Shown piece after piece: positions 39,815 through 46,884 of a DNA stretch of 46,884 nt (position 1 is the first letter of the stretch; the number at the start of each line of letters is the position of its first letter). Below the pieces are notes generated by a model. The model ran no database searches. It was not told the DNA's origin and worked only from the letters and a program-made list of their open reading frames with translations. This stretch comes from Bacteroidales bacterium (lineage in GTDB: Bacteria > Bacteroidota > Bacteroidia > Bacteroidales > UBA932): contig JAQXKS010000033.1 in assembly GCA_029010575.1 (NCBI GenBank), positions 1-46,884 on the forward strand. The letters are read 5' to 3'. The translations under genes were made by a program, and so were the position numbers.

Positions 39815-41209
39815 ATGGAAAAATTTGATATAATCGTTGTCGGTTCAGGTCCCGGCGGATATGTAACAGCTATCAGAGCATCCCAGCTCGGTAAATCGGT
39901 AGCAATTATTGAACGTGCCGAAGTAGGAGGTATATGTCTTAACTGGGGATGTATTCCCACAAAGGCGCTTCTCAAGAGTGCTCAGGCATACAATTATGCC
40001 AAACATGCTGCTGAATATGGTTTTAGTATAGAAGGTGAGATAAAGGCTGACATCACCAAAGTGGTGGAAAGAAGCCGCGGAGTATCTGCTCAGATGTCAA
40101 AAGGAGTTGAATTCCTTCTCAAGAAAAACAAGATTACACTGATTCATGGTGAGGCTACCCTTCAAAAGGATAAGGTAGTGAAAGTAAATAATTCAGGAGA
40201 GATAACTACTTATACTGCTGACCATATTATCCTTGCAGTGGGCTCACGTGCTAATTCACTTCCTTTTGCCCCTATCGATGGCGAAAGGATTATCTCATAC
40301 CGTCAGGCGCTTATACCTGATAAATTACCCAAAAGTCTGGCAGTTATCGGATCAGGTGCTATCGGAAGCGAATTTGCATATTTCTACCGTTCAATGGGTG
40401 TAGAGAATGTCTACCTTATAGAATATGTTGACAGAATCCTTCCTTTGGAGGATGACGATGTGAGTGCTCAGATAAGCCGCTCATTCAGAAAGGCTGGAAT
40501 CAAGGTGATGGTTTCCGCTCAGGTCAAGGGTGTGGATACTACCGGTGAGCTTTGCAAACTTACAGTGGTAACCAAGAAAGGAGAGGAGATTATCGAAGCT
40601 GAAACTGTTCTCTCTGCTGTCGGAGTAATTCCTAATACAGACTATATAGGACTTGAAGAACTCGGTGTCGAAATGGTAAGGGGTAAGATCAAAGTCGACC
40701 AGTACTATAGAACCAATGTAGAAGGCATTTATGCAATTGGTGACATTATCCCCACTCCTGCACTTGCGCATGTTGCCTCTGCAGAGGGAATCTGCTGTGT
40801 AGAAGCAATCTGTGGCCTCAATCCGGCTCCCATCAGATATGACAATATTCCCGGTTGTACCTACATCTCTCCTGAAGTTGCTTCAGTCGGCCTGACAGAG
40901 AGAGCATGCAAGGAAAAGGGAATCGAATACAAAGTCGGCAAGTTTTTCTTCTTGGCTTCAGGCAAGGCTACTGCAGCAGGAGAAAAGGATGGTTTCGTTA
41001 AACTTATCGTAAGTGCACAGGATGATACCATCCTCGGAGCTCATCTTTGCGGAGCAAATGTTACTGAGATGATTTCAGGAATCGTTGCGGGCAGGAATAT
41101 CGGAATCAAAGCCAAGGATCTTATCCACTCAGTACATCCCCATCCTACAATGAGCGAGGCAATCATGGAGGCTGCTGCAGCCGCACATTCAGAAGCAATT
41201 CATCAGTAA
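39815..41209 (+). CDS. lpdA: Dihydrolipoyl dehydrogenase
   Basis: The E3 FAD enzyme of 2-oxoacid dehydrogenase or glycine-cleavage complexes. The 464 residues show the FAD site GSGPGGYVTAIRA, redox-active Cys pair CLNWGC, NAD site AVIGSGAIGSEFA, the FAD motif YAIGDI and the catalytic HPHPTMSEA. The ATG at 39815 is used; the apparent upstream start at 39797 is a TTG that would add six unusual residues. No E1 or E2 gene is nearby. Confidence 0.95.
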   Translation: MEKFDIIVVGSGPGGYVTAIRASQLGKSVAIIERAEVGGICLNWGCIPTKALLKSAQAYNYAKHAAEYGFSIEGEIKADITKVVERSRGVSAQMSKGVEFLLKKNKITLIHGEATLQKDKVVKVNNSGEITTYTADHIILAVGSRANSLPFAPIDGERIISYRQALIPDKLPKSLAVIGSGAIGSEFAYFYRSMGVENVYLIEYVDRILPLEDDDVSAQISRSFRKAGIKVMVSAQVKGVDTTGELCKLTVVTKKGEEIIEAETVLSAVGVIPNTDYIGLEELGVEMVRGKIKVDQYYRTNVEGIYAIGDIIPTPALAHVASAEGICCVEAICGLNPAPIRYDNIPGCTYISPEVASVGLTERACKEKGIEYKVGKFFFLASGKATAAGEKDGFVKLIVSAQDDTILGAHLCGANVTEMISGIVAGRNIGIKAKDLIHSVHPHPTMSEAIMEAAAAAHSEAIHQ

Positions 41210-41231
41210 TAACATATCAAAACATATTATT

Positions 41232-41672
41232 ATGGCATACGGAAACAAAACAGAAGCTACAGCTCCCTCAAACGATATCTGCCGCATATCCAAAGGTACT
41301 TCCATTAACGGTATCGTGACATCTACTTCAGATATCAGAATTGACGGTTCATTTGAAGGAACATTATACACCAAGGGTAAACTTGTAGTTGGAGATCTCT
41401 CTACCATCAAAGGTAAGATTTTCTGCAACTCATGTGATCTTTGGGGCTGTGTAGACGGTGAAATTTATGTTGAGGATATAATCAACCTTAAGTCTAATTC
41501 AAGCTTCTCAGGAGCATTGAAGGCTCCCAAGGTTGGAATAGAAGTCGGTGCAATCTTCAACGGACAGTGCAATATCATTACCAAAGAGGCTTACACAAAG
41601 TATCTCAATGATACAGTGACACTTCCTAAAGAATCAGCAGAACATCCCAAGGGTAAAGAAGATAAAAAATAG
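41232..41672 (+). CDS. Bactofilin
   Basis: A 146-residue polymer-forming cytoskeletal protein. The central right-handed beta-helix repeats (about 25-120) show IDGSFEGTLYTKGKLVVGD, then STIKGKIFCNSCDLWGCVDG and GEIYVEDIINLKSNSSFSG. Short polar tails flank it. Bactofilins self-assemble at the membrane to guide cell shape or peptidoglycan enzymes. It lies 22 nt after lpdA and 8 nt before ftsY, probably one transcript with ftsY. Confidence 0.9.
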   Translation: MAYGNKTEATAPSNDICRISKGTSINGIVTSTSDIRIDGSFEGTLYTKGKLVVGDLSTIKGKIFCNSCDLWGCVDGEIYVEDIINLKSNSSFSGALKAPKVGIEVGAIFNGQCNIITKEAYTKYLNDTVTLPKESAEHPKGKEDKK

Positions 41673-41680
41673 TTTATATA

Positions 41681-42652
41681 ATGGCTTTTTTCTGGAATAA
41701 AAAGAAGACAAAAGAGGAAAGTGACAAGGAGAAGGAATCTCTTGATAGCGGTCTTGGCAAAACCAAACGCAGTTTCTTTGAAAAGATTCAAAGAGCCATC
41801 GCAGGCAAGACCACAATCGACGATGATGTACTTGATGGCATAGAGGAGGCCCTTGTCGCTTCTGATATAGGAGTTGATACGACTCTTAAGATCATTGACC
41901 TGCTTGAAGAGAGGGTAGCGAGGGACAAATATATGAATACCTCGGAACTCCACAGAATCCTTAAGGAGGAGATGGTAAAACTTCTTGATATTAAGGATGA
42001 TGATAATCGTGATATCCCCGTCTTTGATTTTTCACATAAGCCTTATGTAATCCTTGTGGTGGGTGTCAATGGTGTGGGTAAGACCACTACTATTGGAAAA
42101 CTTGCTGCCAATCTCAAGGCAGCCGGCAAGAGTGTCATGCTTGGTGCTGCAGATACGTTCAGGGCAGCAGCTGTAGACCAGCTGGTAATTTGGAGCGAAA
42201 GGGCAGGGGTGCCTATTGTCAAACAGGCAATGGGTGCAGATCCCGCTTCTGTCGCATTTGATACTGTAAAATCTGCACTTGCCCAGAATATAGATGTTGT
42301 TCTGATTGACACGGCAGGTAGACTCCACAACAAAATAAACCTGATGAACGAACTTACCAAGATCAGGAATGTGGTGCGTAAGGTAATCCCAGATGCACCT
42401 CATGAGGTCCTTTTGGTGCTGGATGGTTCGACCGGTCAGAACGCATTTGTACAGGCAAAGGAATTTACAAAGGCTACAGATGTAACGGCGATGGCTGTCA
42501 CAAAGCTGGATGGAACTGCCAAAGGTGGTGTGGTTCTCGGCATTGCAGATCAGTTTCGCATTCCCGTAAAGTTTATCGGTGTAGGAGAAAAAATTGAGGA
42601 TCTTCAGATTTTTGACAAGAAAAAATTTGTAGATTCATTGTTTGATGAATAA
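41681..42652 (+). CDS. ftsY: Signal recognition particle receptor FtsY
   Basis: The SRP receptor GTPase delivers nascent membrane proteins to SecYEG. The 323 residues have a short charged N-terminus (about 1-25), a four-helix N domain, and the NG GTPase domain with VVGVNGVGKTTTIGKLA (G1, about 127-143), DTFRAAAVDQL, DTAGRLHNK and TKLDGTAKGG. The short A domain is normal for Bacteroidota. It is functionally linked to secA upstream. Confidence 0.96.
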   Translation: MAFFWNKKKTKEESDKEKESLDSGLGKTKRSFFEKIQRAIAGKTTIDDDVLDGIEEALVASDIGVDTTLKIIDLLEERVARDKYMNTSELHRILKEEMVKLLDIKDDDNRDIPVFDFSHKPYVILVVGVNGVGKTTTIGKLAANLKAAGKSVMLGAADTFRAAAVDQLVIWSERAGVPIVKQAMGADPASVAFDTVKSALAQNIDVVLIDTAGRLHNKINLMNELTKIRNVVRKVIPDAPHEVLLVLDGSTGQNAFVQAKEFTKATDVTAMAVTKLDGTAKGGVVLGIADQFRIPVKFIGVGEKIEDLQIFDKKKFVDSLFDE

Positions 42653-42669
42653 CCAGTTTACTAGACAAT

Positions 42670-45132
42670 ATGAATATTTCATATAATTGGTTGAAAGATT
42701 ATGTCTCTTTTGACCTCTCTCCTGAAAAGGTAGCAGAAATTCTGACCTTTACAGGACTTGAAGTAGAGGAAATCTCTACTGTTGAAGATATACCGGGTGG
42801 ACTTGCCGGTGTAGTGGTCGCTTATGTACTTGAATGTGTAGACCATCCCGACTCAGACCATCTTCATATCACAACTCTCTCTGTCGGAGAGGACAAGGAA
42901 ACACTGCAGGTAGTGTGCGGAGCTCCAAATGTCGCTAAGGGTCAGAAGGTACTTCTGGCAACTATCGGAACATCCCTTCCTACTCCTGACGGGGGTACAT
43001 TTAAAATCAAAAAATCAAAAATCAGGGGAGTAGAATCATTCGGTATGATCTGCGCAGAGGATGAACTGGGACTGGGAACCAGTCATGACGGAATCATGGT
43101 TCTCGATCAGAATGCTATTCCAGGAACGCCAGCTGCACAGTATCTAGGTCTCTCATCAGATACTGTCTTCACTATTGGTCTTACACCCAATAGGGTAGAT
43201 GGTGCGTCACATATCGGTGTCGCAAGGGATCTTTCGGCTTACCTTCGTCTGAATAACCTCGGAGGGGAACCTTCAAGACCTGATGTGAGCACTTTCAAGA
43301 AAGGTGATGGAGATGCAATTAAGGTAGATGTACTTGATACTAAGGGAGCTCCGAGATATATGGGTATTACCCTTGAGAATGTCAAGGTAGGCCCTTCACC
43401 ATCTTGGCTGCAGAAAAGACTCAATGCTATAGGTCTTCGTCCTATTAATAACATAGTCGACATCACGAACTATGTCCTTTACGAGGTGGGACAGCCTCTC
43501 CATGCATTCGATGCAGATAAGATCATCGGTGGAAAAGTGGTGGTCAAGTGTGCTCATGAAGGGGAGAAATTCGTTACCCTTGACGCTGTGGAACGTACTC
43601 TTTCAAGTGAAGACCTGATGATTTGCAACACCGAAAAGCCTATGTGTATAGCCGGTGTATTCGGCGGTCAGGAGTCCGGTATTACTGAAAATACTACAAG
43701 AGTCTTCCTTGAGAGTGCATATTTCAATCCTACTTATATCAGAAGGACATCTAAACGACACGGTCTCAAGACTGATGCGTCATTCAGATATGAAAGGGGA
43801 ACTGATCCTCAAATAATCCCGTATGCCGCATACAGAGCTGCCCTTCTGATGCAGGAAATTGCCGGCGCAAAAGTGGTAGGTGAACCATTTGAAGTTTACC
43901 CTCAGCCATGTACTGAAAAGATTGTAGAGATTAACTTCGATCGTATGGATTCTCTGGTCGGAAAGAGACTCGGAGGAGACACAATTGTCCGTATTCTTGA
44001 ACTTCTTGAGTTCGGAATTCTTGAAAGGAATGAATCTGGAGCAAGGATTTCCGTACCGTCATACAGGGTGGATGTCTACAGAGAGTGTGATGTCGTTGAA
44101 GAGGTACTCAGAATCTACGGTTATAACAATATTGAGATTCCGGAAAAGGTCAACTCCTCATATAACCATTCAGAATCTCCTGACTCTGAGCTGATAAGGA
44201 ACAAAATTTCTGATGTGCTGGCCTCCAACGGATTCAATGAGTGTATGAACAACTCTCTCACCAAGGCAGATTACTATGAGAATCTGGTTACATATCCTAA
44301 GGCTGCGCTCCCTATAGTCATTAACCCTCTGAGCTCTGATTTGAATGCCATGAGGCAGACTCTTCTTTTCAGCGGTCTTGAGGTAATCGCGTATAATCTT
44401 AACCGCCAGATTCCTTCAATGAAACTCTTTGAAATGGGTAATGTTTACTCTTATAATCCTGCAGAGGGTGCAGAGAATCCTGTTGGAGATCTCAGGTCTT
44501 ACTCAGAACAGATGCACTTGTCTCTCTTTATTGCAGGAAAACCTACCCATTATTGGAACAATACTACCAAAGGGGGCAACTTCTTCACTCTGAAGGGATA
44601 TGTTGAAATGTTACTCAGAAAACTCGGTATTGATATCTACTCTCTGGAAGTGGCAGAGGCTCCATCTGATCTTTTCAGCGAAGGTATTACTCTCTCCCTT
44701 AGAGGCAAACAGATAGCTATGCTGGGGCAGGTGAGCAGGAAACTCACATCAGGATTTGATATAAAGATCCCTGTCTTTGCAGCAGAACTTGACTGGAGCT
44801 CGATTGTCAAGATCTTCAGTAGACATAAGGTTCTCTATAAGGAACTTCCCAAATTCCCTGAAGTCAAGCGAGACCTTGCACTTATGATTGACGAAAGTGT
44901 ATCATACTCAGCTATCAGAAAAGCAGCATTAACTGCTGAAAAGAAAATTTTGAAGAGTGTCGTACTTTTCGATGTGTATAGAGGTGACAAGATTCCTGCC
45001 GGCAAGAAACAATATGCTATTAGCTTTGTTCTGCAGGATAGTGAAAAGACTCTGACAGACCAGTATGTTGAAAATACGATGTCAAAAATCCTTTCCGCTA
45101 TCACAAAAGAGACAGGAGCTGCTTTAAGATAA
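42670..45132 (+). CDS. pheT: Phenylalanyl-tRNA synthetase beta subunit
   Basis: This subunit charges tRNA-Phe together with PheS. The 820 residues show an OB-fold tRNA-binding domain (about 40-150), the B1 and B3/B4 editing domain (RPINNIVDITNYVLYEVGQP), the B5 domain (EKIVEINFDRMDSL), a core class-II-like domain, and a C-terminal anticodon-binding FDX-ACB domain (about 728-820, KFPEVKRDLALMID). pheS is not adjacent. It is followed by a perfect terminator at 45151-45187. Confidence 0.96.
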   Translation: MNISYNWLKDYVSFDLSPEKVAEILTFTGLEVEEISTVEDIPGGLAGVVVAYVLECVDHPDSDHLHITTLSVGEDKETLQVVCGAPNVAKGQKVLLATIGTSLPTPDGGTFKIKKSKIRGVESFGMICAEDELGLGTSHDGIMVLDQNAIPGTPAAQYLGLSSDTVFTIGLTPNRVDGASHIGVARDLSAYLRLNNLGGEPSRPDVSTFKKGDGDAIKVDVLDTKGAPRYMGITLENVKVGPSPSWLQKRLNAIGLRPINNIVDITNYVLYEVGQPLHAFDADKIIGGKVVVKCAHEGEKFVTLDAVERTLSSEDLMICNTEKPMCIAGVFGGQESGITENTTRVFLESAYFNPTYIRRTSKRHGLKTDASFRYERGTDPQIIPYAAYRAALLMQEIAGAKVVGEPFEVYPQPCTEKIVEINFDRMDSLVGKRLGGDTIVRILELLEFGILERNESGARISVPSYRVDVYRECDVVEEVLRIYGYNNIEIPEKVNSSYNHSESPDSELIRNKISDVLASNGFNECMNNSLTKADYYENLVTYPKAALPIVINPLSSDLNAMRQTLLFSGLEVIAYNLNRQIPSMKLFEMGNVYSYNPAEGAENPVGDLRSYSEQMHLSLFIAGKPTHYWNNTTKGGNFFTLKGYVEMLLRKLGIDIYSLEVAEAPSDLFSEGITLSLRGKQIAMLGQVSRKLTSGFDIKIPVFAAELDWSSIVKIFSRHKVLYKELPKFPEVKRDLALMIDESVSYSAIRKAALTAEKKILKSVVLFDVYRGDKIPAGKKQYAISFVLQDSEKTLTDQYVENTMSKILSAITKETGAALR

Positions 45133-45150
45133 AGTTTTATATACGTAAAA

Positions 45151-45187
45151 AAAGAGAGGCTTCCCTTCTCAAAGCCTCTCTTTTTTA
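45151..45187 (+). terminator. Intrinsic terminator of pheT, also the intron target
   Basis: AAAGAGAGGCTT (45151-45162) pairs perfectly with AAGCCTCTCTTT (45172-45183) around a 9-nt loop, followed by T-rich sequence (45180s). It begins 18 nt after the pheT stop. The group II intron begins about 8 nt behind the stem. Confidence 0.88.
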
Positions 45188-45190
45188 TTA

Positions 45191-45586
45191 GTACGCCCAG
45201 CATGGGCATGCTCTAACGGGTGAAAGTCCCGAATGCGCCCTAATGACGGGAAGCATATAGCCAAGGGCAAGGGTGTCCATCGTGAGGTGGAATCTGAAGG
45301 AAGCCGGCGGCAAAAGTCTGGCCTGACGGACAGAAATCGCATATAAGGCCTACATGTAGGGTAAGACTGCTAATGAAGTCAAAGCCCGATAGTCATTCGG
45401 AATACATGTGGGTAAATGCGGCAGGCATAAAGCTGAAAGAGCATGTTCTTATCTGGGGAGGTCTCGCAGACGAGCCAAGAGGTAAGTAGTAACAACGAAC
45501 TGCGAGAAGTCAGCCGAAGCCATAGTACCCGGGGAAAAAAAATCGGCACGTTCGGGGAAGGGCAGAACCATATATAAACAAGTGCC
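45191..45586 (+). ncRNA. Group II intron RNA, domains I-III and leader before the reverse transcriptase
   Basis: This is the non-coding ribozyme part upstream of the intron protein. It contains no plausible protein gene. A first hairpin GCCC-AGCAT-GGGC (about 45196-45208) and conserved stretches such as GGAATCTGAAGGAAGC mark the domain I core. It ends near a purine-rich GGGGAAAAAAAA before the protein start. Confidence 0.7.
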
Positions 45587-46884
45587 GTGAATGACAACCC
45601 TATGACGGAAGAAATGCAGAAAACGAAGGGCTACCTGCAAAGGGATAGGACGGAATCCGAAGAGTATGCAGGAGTGCAGACCGTAATAGGCATATCACAT
45701 GAATCACTTGTGGAAGTGAACTTGAGTAGTGAGATGCTGTTGGAAACGATAATGTCCCGTGGGAACATGAACGCTGCCTATAAGCGCGTCATGTCCAACA
45801 AGGGCAGTGGCGGTGTCGATAACATGGGATTGGAGGACCTCCTCCCGTATCTCAAAAGCCATGGAGAAGAACTGACGGCATCAATCCTAAACGGACGTTA
45901 CAAGCCGAATCCCGTCCGCAGAGTAGAGATACCCAAGGACAACGGCAAGAAACGTCAGCTCGGCATACCGACCTTGGTTGACCGAGTAATCCAACAATCC
46001 TTATCGCAGGTATTGTCTTCAATCTATGAACCGAAGTTCAGCGCGAGCAGTTACGGCTTCCGTCCTAACCGCTCCGCACATGATGCGTTGCTTCGTTCAA
46101 ATGCACTCGTCAACCAAGGTTATACATATTGTGTTGACCTTGATTTGGAAAAGTTCTTCGATACCGTAAACCACAGCTTCCTATTGCGCCTGCTATCCTT
46201 TACAATCAAGGACGGCAGAGTGATATCGCTGATACACAAGTATCTAAAAGCGGGAGTTATGGTCAATGGTGTCGTGCAGGAGAGCAATGTTGGTACACCG
46301 CAAGGCGGTCCGCTCAGTCCGCTTCTTAGTAACATAGTTCTCAACGAACTCGACAAGGAGTTGGAGAAACGCGGACATCCTTTTGTGCGATATGCTGATG
46401 ATTGTGTAATCTTCTGCAAGACCCCGAGAGCGGCTGAACGTGTCAAGGAGAGCATCACTAACTTCATAGAGAAGAAGCTCCACCTTAAAGTTAATCGCGA
46501 AAAGACCGTAGCATGCAGTGCGAGGGATATAAAGTTCCTCGGACACTCGTTCTATGTGGCTTCTGGCGGTGTTTGAAGGCTTCGCATCCATGCGAAGTCG
46601 CTTGCCAAGTTCAAAGCCAAACTGAAACAGCTTACGTCAAGGAGTAACGGTATGGGTTATGAACGACGCAAGGAGGTGTTGCATAACGCAATACGTGGCT
46701 GGGTCAACTACTTCAAATATGCATATGCCAAGACACATCTGCAAGCCATGGATGAATGGCTTCGTTGTCGCATACGTATGTGTATATGGAAGAGTTGGAA
46801 ACTCCCGCGAACACGCGTACGCAACCTCATCAAATGTGGAATACCGCAATGGCGTGCATATCAATGGGGCAATGCGAGTAAGGG
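45587..46884 (+). pseudogene. Group II intron reverse transcriptase/maturase, interrupted by a TGA
   Basis: The open frame 45587-46576 (329 aa; GTG start, or ATG at 45602) holds the reverse transcriptase domain: MNAAYKRVMSNKGSGGVDNM, GIPTLVDRVIQQ, SYGFRPNRSAHDAL, TPQGGPLSPLLSNI and YADD (269-272). An in-frame TGA (46574-46576) follows ASGGV. The same frame then stays open for 102 codons to the window edge and encodes the expected maturase domain X (RLRIHAKSLAKFKAK, then LTSRSNGMGYERRK, GWVNYFKYAYAK, RRIRMCIWKSWK-like). The catalytic RT part is intact but the maturase part is cut off, so splicing help is probably lost unless readthrough occurs. Confidence 0.8.

Larger units (their letters stand above)
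45191..46884 (+). mobile_element. Group II intron (3' end outside window), probably class C type
   Basis: The 5' end is placed at GTACGCCCAGCATGGGC (45191), close to the GTGCG start of bacterial group II introns, followed by about 400 nt of structured RNA with typical pieces (GGGTGAAAGTCCCG, GGAATCTGAAGGAAGCCGGC). The reverse transcriptase frame begins at 45587. The position directly behind an intrinsic terminator is the known target type of class C introns, and the protein resembles their RTs by eye. Domains V and VI lie beyond the right edge. The first bases read GTACG rather than GTGCG, a possible weak point. Confidence 0.8.

Noticed and set aside
46574-46576. TGA read as an amino acid in the intron protein
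   Set aside because: Many genes in the window end in TGA at their normal length, so general recoding is not supported.

Overview
The window looks like a Bacteroidales (Bacteroidota) chromosome. The clues are promoter -7 elements of the TAnnTTTG type, mostly weak or absent Shine-Dalgarno sites, a Rho factor with a very long disordered insertion, the lptD / amidase / Mce-protein cluster, a stand-alone MnmD, DUF1573 and bactofilin genes, and a SecA of about 1100 residues. No rRNA, tRNA or CRISPR array was found. The genus cannot be fixed from the sequence.

Region 1 (1-9343) is the integrase-proximal end of a foreign element, most likely a temperate phage. The minus strand holds a tightly packed early operon: small HTH, coiled-coil and membrane proteins, an excisionase-like HTH protein, a probable recombination pair (a 305-aa protein and a YqaJ-type exonuclease), an SF2 helicase with a DUF3820-like tail, and a DUF4373-like protein cut by the left edge. 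The plus strand carries a divergent immunity cassette: repressor, lipoprotein and two further HTH proteins. A tyrosine integrase closes the block. Its start lies 186 bp from the 3' end of mnmE. No capsid, terminase, lysis or conjugation gene is visible, so the rest of the element would lie to the left. Arg codons here are mainly CGN, whereas the neighbouring host genes use mainly AGA/AGG.

Region 2 (9344-18390) is a minus-strand, eight-gene housekeeping operon read rsfS-ftsH-cdsA-psd-M20 peptidase-pyrF-rlmD-mnmE. birA diverges from it. Region 3 (19230-26572) has rho-ridA and lptD on the minus strand, then amidase and Mce genes on the plus strand, with two interlocked, well-matched promoters between lptD and the amidase gene. 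Region 4 (26705-36391) has dnaA (TTG start), pepD, rpe, an MFS transporter, a 2[4Fe-4S] ferredoxin, a DUF1573 protein, meaB, a His-rich ten-TM-type metal exporter, and mnmD converging on and overlapping the exporter gene. Region 5 (36485-45186) is secA, lpdA, bactofilin, ftsY and pheT, ending in a perfect terminator hairpin.

Region 6 (45191-46884) is a group II intron placed directly behind the pheT terminator. Its reverse transcriptase reading frame is broken by one in-frame TGA before the maturase domain. The window ends inside this element.

The observations most worth checking are: a four-copy GTTAT array with an exact 11-bp period in the phage operon (1599-1636); a 25-bp near-identical duplication linking the immunity promoter to the repressor gene; three tandem HTH proteins sharing one C-terminal signature; use of the mnmE 3' end as an integration site; and the intron/terminator arrangement with a broken maturase.
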